The position numbers and the translations under genes are program-made. A stretch of DNA of 64,000 bases. Origin: Roseibium sediminis (GTDB lineage: Bacteria > Pseudomonadota > Alphaproteobacteria > Rhizobiales > Stappiaceae). The stretch's first letter is position 1, and the number at the start of each line of letters is the position of its first letter. Shown here piece after piece: positions 16,813 through 27,086 of this stretch. Below the pieces are notes generated by a model, which was not told the origin of the DNA, did not search any database, and saw only the letters and a list, made by a program, of their open reading frames with translations. The DNA is taken from contig NZ_VXDB01000013.1 of assembly GCF_008711325.1 (NCBI RefSeq), positions 83,777 through 147,776 of the forward strand, given 5' to 3'.

Positions 16813-19296
16813 ATGGCAGACCGCACCCGTTTTTCTTCTCCCCTGCCGATTGACGCCGTTCTTGATGAACTTCTGGCGGCCCTGAGCGACAGCGTGAACG
16901 CCGTTCTGGTGGCAGAACCGGGGGCAGGCAAGACAACACGTGTTCCGCTTGCCCTGTTGGAAGCCGAGTGGCGCAAGGACGGAAAAATCATCGTTCTGGA
17001 ACCGCGCCGTCTTGCAGCGCGGGCCGCAGCCCGCCGCATGGCATCGGAACTTGGCGAAAAGGTCGGCGAACGGGTTGGATATCGCGTTCGCATGGACAGC
17101 AAGGTATCAGAGCGTACCCGCATCGAAGTGGTCACCGAGGGCGTGTTTACGCGCATGATCCTCGACGACCCGGAACTGACCGGGATCGCCGCCGTCCTGT
17201 TTGACGAGTTTCACGAGCGCTCGCTGGACGGCGACCTCGGACTTGCGCTCGCTCTGGACGTCCAATCGGCCCTGAGAGACGACCTTCGCCTGCTGCCGAT
17301 GTCTGCGACGCTGGATGCCGCCCGCGTTTCGGACACCTTGGGCGGCGCGCCGATTATCGAGAGCACGGGGCGCAGTTTTCCGGTCGAGACCAGATATCTG
17401 GGCCGAAAGCCGACTGACACCATCGAAGACACGACGGCAAGAGCCGTGCAAAAAGCCCTTGCCGAAGAACCCGGTTCCATTCTCGTCTTTTTACCCGGGC
17501 AAAAGGAAATCACCCGTACCGCAGAGCGCCTTATGGGCAAGGTACCGCATAACACGGTTCTGGCACCGCTCTATGGAGCTCTGGATGCGAAGGTTCAGGA
17601 CGAAGCGATCCGCCCCGCGCACGATGGCCAGAGAAAGGTCGTACTGGCCAGCGCCATTGCCCAGACGTCCCTGACAATCGAGGGCATCCGAGTCGTTGTC
17701 GACAGCGGCCTTGCCCGTGTTCCCCGCTTTGAACCCCAGACAGGCCTGACCCGTCTTGAAACCGTGCGCGTGTCGCGTGCCTCGGCGGACCAGCGGCGCG
17801 GCCGCGCTGGCAGAACGGAACCCGGTGTCTGCTATCGGCTGTGGGACGAAGCACAGACCAATTCGCTTCCTGCAGCTGAAGCCCCGGAGATACTCGAGGC
17901 GGACCTCTCCGGGCTGGTGCTAGATCTGGCAAGTTGGGGCACATCCGATCCTGCACAATTGAGATTTCCAGATGCTCCTCCCCTTCCAGCATGGTCTGAA
18001 GCAAGCCTTCTGCTGAAATCCCTTGATGCACTGGACGATGACGGACGGCTGACACGGCAAGGGCGAGATCTTGCCCGATTGCCGCTGCACCCACGCCTTG
18101 CGCACATGATCCTGCGAGCGAGCGACGACGGCGACGGCTGGACGGCCTGCCTTCTTGCCGCTGCCATTTCGGAACCCGGACTTGGCGGGCGGGACGTGGA
18201 CCTTCGTGCAAGGGTGTCAAGGATTGCGTCTGACGGCAGCCCGCGCACCCGCGATGCGCGCAAACTGGCCGAGCGATGGCTGGCCCAAGCGGGAGGTAAA
18301 AAGAATGATCTGCATGCAGAGGCAAGCGGACGCCTTCTTGCGCTCGCCTACCCGGACCGGGTTGCAGAGGCCCGTGGCAAGGCTGGCCGCTACCGGCTCG
18401 CCAATGGACGCGGCGCTGAACTTGACGAAGGTCACCCCCTTTGCACGGAACGATTTCTGACCGTTGCCGACATTCAGGGAAAGGCTGCGAGTGGTCGCAT
18501 TGCGCTTGCTGCCCCCTTGTCACAGCCCGATATCGAGGACCTCTTTGCCGACCGGATCGAGGACGTCGACGAAGTCACCCTTGAAAAGAACGGCAAGCTG
18601 AAAGCACGGCGGGTGCGAAGATACCAGAGCGTGGTTCTCGACAGCCGGATCATCTCTGCTCCCGATCCCGCTGCCATCACCGCAGCTCTTCTGTCCGAGG
18701 TCCGGCGCAGGGGCATCGACAAACTGCCCTTCAGCAAGGAGCAGTTGCATCTTCGGGGCCGCGTCGCGTTCGTTCGTGCCTCCGGGCAAACAGACTTGCC
18801 AGATCTCACGGATACCCATCTTGCCGAAACGCTGGATAGCTGGCTCGGACCTTTCCTTGCCGGTGCCACAAGTCTTGATGACATTGATGCCGAAACTCTC
18901 GGGAATGCGCTGGCCATGCTTTTGCCTTTTGATGCAAAGGCAAGACTGGATGAAGCGGCTCCATCCCACTTCACCGCGCCGACCGGATCGAAGCTACCCA
19001 TCGATTATGGAGCTGAAAACGGGCCGACCCTGTCGGTTCGGGTGCAGGAACTCTTCGGGCTTGGCACCCATCCTTCCGTTTGCCATGGCAAGTTGCCGCT
19101 GACACTGGAACTGTTGTCTCCGGCTCATAGACCGATCCAGATCACACGCGATCTGCCCGGCTTCTGGTCCGGCTCCTGGGCCGATGTGAAAGCGGACATG
19201 CGCGGTCGCTACCCGAAGCACCCCTGGCCAGATGATCCTCTGAATGCCGAAGCGACCCGGCGAACAAAAGCGCGTTCCGGCGACAAATCCAGCTGA
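16813..19296 (+). CDS. hrpB: ATP-dependent helicase HrpB
   Basis: An 827-residue DEAH/RHA-type helicase. Walker A is AEPGAGKTTRVPLA near residue 36; motif II reads DEFH rather than DEAH; SAT is present in PMSATLDA; motif VI is QRRGRAGRTEPG. The C-terminal part carries the HA2 and HrpB-specific regions, giving the expected length of about 820. It is 6 bp after glk and so probably shares the transcript. The cellular RNA substrate of bacterial HrpB is not established. Confidence 0.92.
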   Translation: MADRTRFSSPLPIDAVLDELLAALSDSVNAVLVAEPGAGKTTRVPLALLEAEWRKDGKIIVLEPRRLAARAAARRMASELGEKVGERVGYRVRMDSKVSERTRIEVVTEGVFTRMILDDPELTGIAAVLFDEFHERSLDGDLGLALALDVQSALRDDLRLLPMSATLDAARVSDTLGGAPIIESTGRSFPVETRYLGRKPTDTIEDTTARAVQKALAEEPGSILVFLPGQKEITRTAERLMGKVPHNTVLAPLYGALDAKVQDEAIRPAHDGQRKVVLASAIAQTSLTIEGIRVVVDSGLARVPRFEPQTGLTRLETVRVSRASADQRRGRAGRTEPGVCYRLWDEAQTNSLPAAEAPEILEADLSGLVLDLASWGTSDPAQLRFPDAPPLPAWSEASLLLKSLDALDDDGRLTRQGRDLARLPLHPRLAHMILRASDDGDGWTACLLAAAISEPGLGGRDVDLRARVSRIASDGSPRTRDARKLAERWLAQAGGKKNDLHAEASGRLLALAYPDRVAEARGKAGRYRLANGRGAELDEGHPLCTERFLTVADIQGKAASGRIALAAPLSQPDIEDLFADRIEDVDEVTLEKNGKLKARRVRRYQSVVLDSRIISAPDPAAITAALLSEVRRRGIDKLPFSKEQLHLRGRVAFVRASGQTDLPDLTDTHLAETLDSWLGPFLAGATSLDDIDAETLGNALAMLLPFDAKARLDEAAPSHFTAPTGSKLPIDYGAENGPTLSVRVQELFGLGTHPSVCHGKLPLTLELLSPAHRPIQITRDLPGFWSGSWADVKADMRGRYPKHPWPDDPLNAEATRRTKARSGDKSS

Positions 19297-19349
19297 ACTC
19301 CCAGCACAACCCGCTTGGATGAAAATGCAATTTCAGGTTAGCATGTGGC

Positions 19350-20225
19350 ATGGATCGCGCTCGCATCATTTCTAATCTGGCCGGGAGGACCCGGTTACCG
19401 TGGGACGCTCTCGACTACTGTTTGGGCAGGCGGGGGCGGAGCTCGACGATTTTTCTCGCAATGCTCAACCGCCTCGCTTCGGGAGGCTCTCTCTCGGCCG
19501 ACGAAGAAAGCGCATTGTATTATGGCCTTCTCGTTCTGGCGTATCACCAGCGAACCGCTGCGCTACCGGACCTTTTGAAACTGCTGGAATGTCGACGCGA
19601 GGAAACCGATCGTCTGCTTGGAGACGGCGCAATCGGTGAGGTCCTGCCGCGTGTCCTGATGGCGATCGGCGAAGATAATACCGACGATCTTTGGTCTTTT
19701 GCGATGAATGCGCCGGCAGATTGGCTGATACGCGATGCTGTCCTCAAGGCATGGGTCTATTTTGCCCTAACGGACGCCGTTCCCCGGGAGACTGCTCGCG
19801 CGCATCTGGAGACCTTTCCAACGGCAGTGGAGCTTGGCCCGGAAGATCCCTATTGGATCAGCTGGATGAATGCGGTTGCCGATCTCGGACTGACAGAGCT
19901 GGGACCGCTTCTGAGGACCATCGTCGAAAGCGGGCGGATCGAACGAGGGCCGCTTGGCCTCTCGGAAGCAGACTATCGGGATATTCTGGCGCGGCTTGAA
20001 GAAAGCACCGAGTCTTCCCGCAAATCGGTCAGCTGGCGACAGCGGGCGGGATATACCCCCTTCGGTGAAGAAGACCGGGTCAAATATGACTTCTACAACG
20101 CGGCGCGTCTTGCTCCGGGAACAAGCCAGAGCGTGTCACAGACCTTGATGATGCAGGCGGCGGAAGATGCCGCGAACCAGCCTTACCGGATTGATCAGGC
20201 GGGAAATGAAAACACCCCCGCCTGA
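19350..20225 (+). CDS. DUF1186 family protein
   Basis: A 291-residue all-helical-looking protein resembling DUF1186, a family built of HEAT-like alpha repeats (for example LYYGLLVLAYHQRTAALPDL near residue 57 and the following GEVLPRVLMAIG). No signal peptide, membrane segment or catalytic motif is seen. The C-terminal 40 residues are polar and probably disordered. It ends 19 bp before the convergent putA. Function unknown; the repeat form suggests protein-protein contact. Confidence 0.65.
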   Translation: MDRARIISNLAGRTRLPWDALDYCLGRRGRSSTIFLAMLNRLASGGSLSADEESALYYGLLVLAYHQRTAALPDLLKLLECRREETDRLLGDGAIGEVLPRVLMAIGEDNTDDLWSFAMNAPADWLIRDAVLKAWVYFALTDAVPRETARAHLETFPTAVELGPEDPYWISWMNAVADLGLTELGPLLRTIVESGRIERGPLGLSEADYRDILARLEESTESSRKSVSWRQRAGYTPFGEEDRVKYDFYNAARLAPGTSQSVSQTLMMQAAEDAANQPYRIDQAGNENTPA

Positions 20226-20244
20226 TCAACCTCACGTCTTGCTT

Positions 20245-23200
20245 CTACTCGTCTGATGCGGCAACGAGGCTTGCGTTGCCGCCTGCAGCAGCCGTGTTGA
20301 TCGAGACGACCTGTTCCTGCGCAAAACGCGTGAGGTAGTTCGGCCCACCAGCCTTTGGCCCGGTTCCGGAGAGACCCGAACCGCCGAAAGGCTGGGTTCC
20401 AACGACAGCGCCAATCGTGTTGCGATTAACGTATACGTTACCGACTGCGAGGCGGTCGACAACCTTCTTGACCGTCGCATCGATACGGCTGTGAACGCCC
20501 AGCGTCAGGCCGTAGCCGGTGGCTTCGATGGAATCGAGAACCTTGTCGAGCTCTTTCGTCTTGTAGCGAACCACATGCAGGATCGGACCGAAAATCTCTC
20601 GCTCCAGCTCCTCCGGCTTGTCGAGTTCGATGATATGCGGTGCCACCCAGGTTCCGCCAGCCAGTTCACCGCGCGGTGTCGGCCCGGCATAGCGAACCTT
20701 CTTTGCGGCCTTCATCTTCTCGACATGCGAAAGGATGTTGTCTCGCGCTTCCGCGTCGATGACCGGACCGATGTCGGTGGACGGCTTTTTCGGATCGCCG
20801 AGAGCAAGTTCCCGAGCGCCACCTTCCAGCATCTTCAGCAAGGTGTCAGCAATGTCCTCCTGCAGGAACAGAAGACGCAGGGCCGAACAGCGCTGACCAG
20901 CAGACTGGAATGCCGAGTTCATTACATCGTCGCACACCTGCTCCGGCAGAGCCGTGGCATCAACCAGCATTGCATTCATGCCGCCGGTTTCGCCGATAAA
21001 GGGCACGATCGGACCGTTCTTGGCGGCAAGGGTACGATTGATGGCCCAGGCGGTTTCGGTTGAGCCGGTGAAGGCAACGCCAGCCACCTTCGGGTGCTTG
21101 GTCAAGGCTGCGCCGATAGCACCGTCGCCGGGCACATACAGCAGCGTGTCTTCGGGAACGCCCGCCTTGTGCAGCATCTTGATGGCTTCATAGGCGATCA
21201 ACGGGGTCTGCTCTGCCGGTTTGGCGACAACCGCGTTTCCGGCAACAAGCGCAGCGGCCACCTGACCAAGGAAAATGGCCAACGGGAAGTTCCATGGAGA
21301 GATGCAGACGAAAACCCCGCGTCCGCGGAAGCGGTAACGGTTTTCCTCACCAGTCGGCCCCGGCATCAAACGCCCGGCGCCGAACAAGTTTTGTGCTTCA
21401 GCGGCGTAGTAGCGACAAAAATCAACCGCCTCGCGGATTTCCGCGATCCCGTCCGGCAGGGTCTTGCCTGCTTCGGTGCAGAGAATGGCCATCAACCGAT
21501 CAAAATCGGCTTCCATGAGATTGGCCATCTTTTCCAGCGCCTTGGCGCGCTCTTCCACCGGCTGACGAGACCATTTCCGGAAGCCGGCGACGCCCGCCAC
21601 CATGGCTTCTTCAACATTCTTGACCGTCGCAAGTGTCACATTTCCTGCAACAGTCTTGCCGTCGACCGGCGAAAGCACCGGCTGCGTTTCGCCAAAGGTG
21701 GTTGCACCGGGGATCAGGGGACGTGCATTGGTCGCCGGAAAGGCAACGGTCTCAATCGCGTCCGTCAGCGCACCCCGTTCCTTTGCCCAGCCGAGTTCCC
21801 GTCCGGAGGAATTCCTGCGGCTAGCGCCGTACAGATCGAGTGGCATGGGAATGGACCGATTACGTGAGCGATCACCGTCAGCAAGAATTTCCTGCGGGCG
21901 CTTCAACAGCTGGGCAACAGATACAGAACTGTCCCCGACGATGGTCACGAAGGACGAGTTCGCGCCATTTTCGAGAAGGCGGCGCACCAGATAGGCAAGC
22001 AAATCCTTGTGCCCCCCGACAGGGGCATAGATGCGGCAAGGATACTTGTCCTTTTCCGTCACGGACTTGTAGAGGCTCTCGCCCATGCCGTGCAGCCGCT
22101 GGAACTCATAGCCGTCCTTGTTGCCGGCGATTTCAGCGATCTGGGCAACAGTCAGGGCGTTGTGGGTGGCAAACTGCGGGTAAAGCACATCGCGCGCGGC
22201 CAACATGCGTCGGGCACAGGCCACGTAGGAAAGATCCGTTGCCGCCTTTCGCGTAAAGACAGGATAGTCTTCCGCACCCATTTCCTGCGCGTGCTTGATT
22301 TCCGTATCCCAGTACGCCCCCTTCACGAGCCGAACCATAAGACGGCGATTGTATTTGCGGGCAGCGGAAATCAGCCAGTCGATCACATGGATGCCGCGCT
22401 TCTGGTAGGCCTGAACCGCAAGGCCAAAACCATCCCATCCTTCCGTCACCGGGTCGGCAATCACGGCGGCAATCACATCAAGCGAGATTTCAAGCCGATC
22501 CGCTTCTTCCGCATCGACCGTAAAGTTCAGATCGTATTTGCGGGCTGCTTTCACCAGTTCCAGCAGTTTGGGGACGAGTTCGTCGCGCACCCGTTCTCCG
22601 TTGACAGCCTCGTAGCGCGGATGCAGCGCTGACAGTTTCACGGAAATGCCGGGCCGCGCGGGCAGCTTGCCATCTCCGGCGGACTTGCCGATAGCCTCGA
22701 TCGCATTCGCGTAAGACTGGAAATAGCGTTCCGCATCGTGGGCGGTGCGAGCCCCTTCGCCCAGCATATCGTAGGAATAACGATAGCCCTTGGCTTCCTG
22801 CGTCTTTGCCCTCTCAAGAGCCTTGGAAATCGTTTCACCCAGTACAAACTGGTGTCCCAGAAGCTGCATTGCCTTGCGGGTGGCGGTGCGAACTGCCGGC
22901 ATGCCCATTCGTTTCACGAGGGAGGCGAGAATGGTTTGCGGCGTATCACCGGGATGAAGCAGACGGGAAGTGACGCCCAGCGCCCAGGAGGACGCCGACA
23001 CCAGCCACGTGTCTGACTTTGGCTGGCTTGGTTCGTCAAAACGGGCAACGGCCAGCTTGTCCTCGATCAGCTTGTCGGCCGTTGCCGCATCAGGCACCCG
23101 CAGCAGAGCTTCTGCCAGCACCATCATGGCGAGGCCTTCACGCGTTGTGAGACCAAACTCGCGCATGAAGTCCTCGACACCGCCAAGTCCGGTCGGCGTG

Positions 23201-23385
23201 GAGCGCATTGCATGAATATAGGCTGTCGCCTGTGTGTCGATCCGGCGTTCCTGCGCATCACTCAGGGCAACTTCCGAGAGAAGCTGCTTTACCAGCGTCA
23301 CATCATCCGGAGCATAGTCGGCCCGAAAAGGCGGCAAGCCGGAGGCGTCAAGAGCAAGACTGGCAACAGACGAATTGGCGGGCAT
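20245..23385 (-). CDS. putA: Bifunctional proline dehydrogenase / P5C dehydrogenase PutA
   Basis: A 1046-residue enzyme oxidising proline to glutamate. An N-terminal arm is followed by a FAD-dependent proline dehydrogenase barrel (ending near GFYRRLLEN-like RRLLENGANSSFV, about residue 490). An aldehyde dehydrogenase domain follows with GETGGMNAM and the catalytic cysteine in SAGQRCSALR. No ribbon-helix-helix DNA-binding domain precedes it, so it is a short, non-regulatory PutA and depends on the neighbouring Lrp-type regulator. The start at 23385 is chosen because AGGGAG lies 6 nt upstream; a longer frame exists. Confidence 0.96.
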   Translation of the reverse strand: MPANSSVASLALDASGLPPFRADYAPDDVTLVKQLLSEVALSDAQERRIDTQATAYIHAMRSTPTGLGGVEDFMREFGLTTREGLAMMVLAEALLRVPDAATADKLIEDKLAVARFDEPSQPKSDTWLVSASSWALGVTSRLLHPGDTPQTILASLVKRMGMPAVRTATRKAMQLLGHQFVLGETISKALERAKTQEAKGYRYSYDMLGEGARTAHDAERYFQSYANAIEAIGKSAGDGKLPARPGISVKLSALHPRYEAVNGERVRDELVPKLLELVKAARKYDLNFTVDAEEADRLEISLDVIAAVIADPVTEGWDGFGLAVQAYQKRGIHVIDWLISAARKYNRRLMVRLVKGAYWDTEIKHAQEMGAEDYPVFTRKAATDLSYVACARRMLAARDVLYPQFATHNALTVAQIAEIAGNKDGYEFQRLHGMGESLYKSVTEKDKYPCRIYAPVGGHKDLLAYLVRRLLENGANSSFVTIVGDSSVSVAQLLKRPQEILADGDRSRNRSIPMPLDLYGASRRNSSGRELGWAKERGALTDAIETVAFPATNARPLIPGATTFGETQPVLSPVDGKTVAGNVTLATVKNVEEAMVAGVAGFRKWSRQPVEERAKALEKMANLMEADFDRLMAILCTEAGKTLPDGIAEIREAVDFCRYYAAEAQNLFGAGRLMPGPTGEENRYRFRGRGVFVCISPWNFPLAIFLGQVAAALVAGNAVVAKPAEQTPLIAYEAIKMLHKAGVPEDTLLYVPGDGAIGAALTKHPKVAGVAFTGSTETAWAINRTLAAKNGPIVPFIGETGGMNAMLVDATALPEQVCDDVMNSAFQSAGQRCSALRLLFLQEDIADTLLKMLEGGARELALGDPKKPSTDIGPVIDAEARDNILSHVEKMKAAKKVRYAGPTPRGELAGGTWVAPHIIELDKPEELEREIFGPILHVVRYKTKELDKVLDSIEATGYGLTLGVHSRIDATVKKVVDRLAVGNVYVNRNTIGAVVGTQPFGGSGLSGTGPKAGGPNYLTRFAQEQVVSINTAAAGGNASLVAASDE

Positions 23386-23513
23386 TCCCATCTCCCTGAA
23401 AGACGCGCGGCTGCGCGAAACTTTTCGCATCTTGCCTGAATGCAGAGATTATTTTTCACCAATTTTGTGCCATCATGCGGTGGATTTTGCAAAAAAATAC
23501 CGTAGGGACCGCG
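23386..23513. promoter_or_regulatory. putA / Lrp divergent control region
   Basis: The 128 bp between putA and the Lrp-type gene contain an AT-rich block (about 23450-23505) that should carry both promoters and Lrp binding sites. No single operator can be defined by eye. Confidence 0.45.
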
Positions 23514-23978
23514 ATGAATCACACTCTTGATCCAATTGACCGTAAAATCCTCAAAGCACTACAAGTCGACGGCAGGATCAGCAACACCGACCTTGCCGAC
23601 AAGGTTGGGCTTTCTGCCAATGCGACAAGCGAACGGTTCAAGCGGCTGGTCCGTGATGGCTATATTTCAAGCTTCTCCGCTGTTCTGGCTCCTGAAAAGG
23701 TAGGCCGGGAGTTGCTTGTCTTCGTGGAGATCAAGTTAGATCGGACGTCCTCTGAAATCTTCGACGCCTTCCGGCGGGCCATCGAGCGTTCCAGCGACAT
23801 ACTCGAGTGCCATATGGTTGCCGGTGGGTTCGACTACCTCCTGAAGGCGCGCGTTTCCGATATGGACACATACAGGCGGTTCCTCTCCGATGTGGTGCTC
23901 GCCCTGCCCGGAGTCAGGGAGACCCATACCTATCCGGTCATGGAGGAAATCAAGGAAACGCATGTGTTGCCGGTCTGA
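23514..23978 (+). CDS. putR: Lrp/AsnC-family regulator, probable proline-responsive activator
   Basis: A 154-residue protein with an N-terminal winged helix (LDPIDRKILKALQVDGRI, then DLADKVGLSANATSERFKRL, residues 5-45) and a C-terminal RAM effector domain (EIKLDRTS, LECHMVAGGFDYLLKARV). The ATG at 23514 with AGGGA upstream gives the usual Lrp length; the longer frame is discarded. Divergent placement from putA is the standard arrangement for PutR, which activates putA when proline is present. Symbol assigned by context. Confidence 0.85.
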   Translation: MNHTLDPIDRKILKALQVDGRISNTDLADKVGLSANATSERFKRLVRDGYISSFSAVLAPEKVGRELLVFVEIKLDRTSSEIFDAFRRAIERSSDILECHMVAGGFDYLLKARVSDMDTYRRFLSDVVLALPGVRETHTYPVMEEIKETHVLPV

Positions 23979-24126
23979 GGCTTATTTCCTGTCTGTGCCC
24001 AATTCTGGCTTTGCGCCATAGCGTTGATGAGCATCGGCAAGGTTCACAAGATTTCACAAAGCCTTGTCTTGACCGTAAGTTGTCGGACGCGCCAAACGAT
24101 TCCATTGGCAAATGAAAGAGGTGCCC

Positions 24127-25350
24127 ATGCGAACCCATCGATTCAGAACGTCCCTGGCAGCAATCCTGTTCAGCTTGACCGGCTCCTTGGCCAGCAGCGC
24201 CGCCGTTGCCGAAGGCTGGTCCGATACCACACTGGAAGAGGCGAAGGGTCAGAAGGTCTATTTCTACGCCTGGGGCGGAGAACCGAGGATCAACGCCTAT
24301 ATCGATTGGGCCGCGCAGGAAGTTGAAAAGCGGTACGGCGTTTCGGTCGAACACGTGAAGGTGAGCGAAACCGGAGCCGTGGTCACCCAGATCATCGGCG
24401 AAAAGACGGCAGGGCGCGAAGATGGCGGCAGCGTTGATCTTGTCTGGATCAACGGTGAGAATTTCAACACGCTGAAATCACAGGGCCTGCTGGCCGCTCC
24501 GGGCTGGGCGCAATCCCTTCCGAACTGGACGCATGTGGATGTGAACGGTAAGCCGACCGTGCTCAGTGATTTCACGGTTCCAACGGACGGGCAGGAAGCT
24601 CCCTGGGGCATGGCGCAACTGGTCTTCATGTATGACACCCGCGTTCTGGCCGAACCGCCTCGCAGCCTTCAGGCCATCAAGGATCTTGTCAAACGCCAGC
24701 CGGGCCGTTTCACGTATCCGCAACCACCGAACTTTCATGGCACCACATTCCTGAAGCAGGCCCTTATCAACCTGATCGAAAACCCGGAGAAACTCTCCAG
24801 CCCCGTTGATGAGGCAACCTTTGACCAGGACGTGGCACCGCTCTTTGCCTTTCTGGACGAACTGCATCCAAACCTGTGGCGCAAGGGAGCCGTGTTCCCG
24901 AACAACGCAGCGCAGATGCGACTGCTCCTGGCGGACGGGGAGTTGGACATCGCCTTTACCTTCAACCCGAGCGATGCTTCGAGCGCCATTGCCAACAAGG
25001 AACTGCCCAATACAATCCGCACGTTCGTGTTTGAAGACGGCACATTGGGCAACACCCATTTTGTGGCCATCCCATTCAACAGCTCGGCAAAACAAGGCGC
25101 GATGGTTCTCGCCAACTTCCTCCTGTCGCCCGAGGCTCAGGCACGCAAGCAGGATCCTGCACATTGGGGCGATCCGACCGTGCTTGATGTTGCCGGGCTT
25201 GAGGCAGCAGACCGTGCCGCCTTTGACAAACTCGACCTCGGGATCGCGACCCTGTCGCCTGCAGAACTTGGGAACACCCTTCCAGAACCGCATCCAAGCT
25301 GGGTTACGGCCATCGAGAAAGCCTGGGAAACGCGCTACGGCAATTCCTGA
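24127..25350 (+). CDS. YnjB-like ABC transporter substrate-binding protein
   Basis: A 407-residue exported binding protein of the YnjB type. A signal peptide covers about residues 1-29 (MRTHRFR, hydrophobic core, AAVAEG). The mature part has YFYAWGGEPRIN and VDLVWINGENF typical of iron/thiamine/spermidine-like binding folds. ATG 24127 follows AGAGGTG; an upstream in-frame ATG overlaps that site. It is the first of three transporter genes (binding protein, fused permease, ATPase). The substrate of YnjBCD systems is not established. Confidence 0.82.
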   Translation: MRTHRFRTSLAAILFSLTGSLASSAAVAEGWSDTTLEEAKGQKVYFYAWGGEPRINAYIDWAAQEVEKRYGVSVEHVKVSETGAVVTQIIGEKTAGREDGGSVDLVWINGENFNTLKSQGLLAAPGWAQSLPNWTHVDVNGKPTVLSDFTVPTDGQEAPWGMAQLVFMYDTRVLAEPPRSLQAIKDLVKRQPGRFTYPQPPNFHGTTFLKQALINLIENPEKLSSPVDEATFDQDVAPLFAFLDELHPNLWRKGAVFPNNAAQMRLLLADGELDIAFTFNPSDASSAIANKELPNTIRTFVFEDGTLGNTHFVAIPFNSSAKQGAMVLANFLLSPEAQARKQDPAHWGDPTVLDVAGLEAADRAAFDKLDLGIATLSPAELGNTLPEPHPSWVTAIEKAWETRYGNS

Positions 25351-25389
25351 CGGCCGGGCCAAGGGGTGACAAGACAGGGATCAACCAGA

Positions 25390-27078
25390 ATGGCCCTCTG
25401 GCCCAAGGCGATTATCATCGGCCTTCTCGCGGGACCCGTCGTGACGGGTCTCGTCGGAACGCTCGTTCCGGCCTTTGGTTATCTACCGGCTCTTGGGTCC
25501 ACCGAAGTCTCGATCGCCCCCTTCCGGGCTGCGTTCAATGCGCCGGGCATGTTGACATCAATCGGGTTGAGCCTTGGCACCGGACTTGCTGCGACCGCGC
25601 TTTCCCTTTTGATCGTGATCCTCTTCACGGCCGGCTGGCTCGGCGCGCAAATCTTCTCAAGGATCAGCCGCTTCCTGGCACCGCTTTTGGCAATTCCGCA
25701 TGCTGCAACGGCCTTTGCACTTGCCTTCCTGATTGCGCCTTCGGGTTTTCTGATGCGCCTTTTTTCCCCGTGGGCCACAGGGTTTGAGCGACCACCCGAT
25801 GTCCTGATCCTCAATGACCCGTACGGGATCGCCATGACAGCCGGTCTGGTGCTGAAAGAGGTCCCATTCCTGTTCCTGATGATGCTGGCTGCGCTACCCC
25901 AGAGCCGGGTTCTGGAACTTACCAAGGTCGTGACAAATCTTGGCTATGGCCGGATCAAAGGGTTCCTGTGCGTGGTCGTTCCGCAGATTTATCCGCAGAT
26001 CAGACTGCCGATCTTCGCCGTCCTTGCCTATTCAACGTCGGTTGTCGATGTGGCAATGATACTGGGGCCGACTACCCCTCCACCTCTTGCACCTCGGATC
26101 CTGGGCTGGCTGTTTGATCCGGAACCCGCCATCCGGTTTCAGGCATCCGCTGCCGCGATTTTGCAGATCGGGGTAACCGGCGCCGCAATACTGGTCTGGG
26201 TGGCAGGCGAGACGGTTTGCAAGACCTTGGCCGAACCTATGTATCGATCGGGAAATCGAGGCCCGAAGGACGGGCTTCAAAGGTGGCTGGCGGTTTCTTT
26301 CATGACCGGCTCCATGATCGCTGTGGTTGGTGGTTTTGCAGTTCTCGGGGTGTGGTCGTTTTCTGACGGCTGGTGGTTCCCCGAACTGTTTCCAAGTGCT
26401 TTCGGGCTAGACCATTGGCAATCGGCACTGAAAGATAACAACGGAACAATCCTCACGACCGCGGTCATTGCCATGGTTTCGGCCGTTCCATCGCTTCTTC
26501 TTGTAGTCTGGCTGCTGGAGGCTCACACAAGGGAAAATGCAAAGCCGGGCCCCCTCTTGCGCGGCATCCTTTTCATCCCTCTTCTTGTCCCTCAGGTATG
26601 CTTCTTGTTTGGCCTGCATGTGGCGCTGGTCTATCTGGGGCTCGACGGCACATGGTTTGCAGTTGCTCTTGCCCATGCGGTCTTCGTCCTTCCATATGTG
26701 TTCCTGGCGCTGACTGACCCCTGGGACCACCTCGACCCACGATTTGGGCGCATTGCAGCCTCGCTGGGGGCATCAACGCAGCGAATATTCTGGAGGATAC
26801 GCCTGCCGCTTCTCCTGCAGCCGTTGCTGGTAGCACTGGCTATCGGCCTTGCGGTCTCCGTTGCCCAATACCTGCCGACCATTGTCATCGGCGCCGGGCG
26901 CGTCACAACCATCACAACCGAAAGCCTTGCCCTTGCTTCAGGGGGCAACCGCCCTGCCCTTGCAGTCTACGCCCTGCTACAGCTCGTTCTGCCCTTGTTC
27001 AGTTTCGCCGTCGCCCTCATGCTGCCTGCGCTCGTCTTCCGAAACAGGTCTGCGATGCGTCCCGCCTCAAGCTTCTAG
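25390..27078 (+). CDS. YnjC-like ABC transporter permease (fused, two membrane domains)
   Basis: A protein of about 562 residues with two homologous membrane halves, about twelve transmembrane segments in total. Each half has an EAA-like cytoplasmic loop (for example TKVVTNLGYGRIKGF, and RIAASLGASTQRIFW in the second half). This fused layout is typical of YnjC and of iron/thiamine importers. The frame can start at a GTG at 25366 overlapping AAGGGG; the ATG at 25390 with AGGGA upstream is preferred. Either start leaves the membrane region intact. Confidence 0.83.
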   Translation: MALWPKAIIIGLLAGPVVTGLVGTLVPAFGYLPALGSTEVSIAPFRAAFNAPGMLTSIGLSLGTGLAATALSLLIVILFTAGWLGAQIFSRISRFLAPLLAIPHAATAFALAFLIAPSGFLMRLFSPWATGFERPPDVLILNDPYGIAMTAGLVLKEVPFLFLMMLAALPQSRVLELTKVVTNLGYGRIKGFLCVVVPQIYPQIRLPIFAVLAYSTSVVDVAMILGPTTPPPLAPRILGWLFDPEPAIRFQASAAAILQIGVTGAAILVWVAGETVCKTLAEPMYRSGNRGPKDGLQRWLAVSFMTGSMIAVVGGFAVLGVWSFSDGWWFPELFPSAFGLDHWQSALKDNNGTILTTAVIAMVSAVPSLLLVVWLLEAHTRENAKPGPLLRGILFIPLLVPQVCFLFGLHVALVYLGLDGTWFAVALAHAVFVLPYVFLALTDPWDHLDPRFGRIAASLGASTQRIFWRIRLPLLLQPLLVALAIGLAVSVAQYLPTIVIGAGRVTTITTESLALASGGNRPALAVYALLQLVLPLFSFAVALMLPALVFRNRSAMRPASSF

Positions 27079-27086
27079 GAGCCCCC

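Noticed and set aside
23979..24126. Thiamine riboswitch ahead of the YnjBCD genes
   Set aside because: No CTGAGA-type conserved core is present in the leader.
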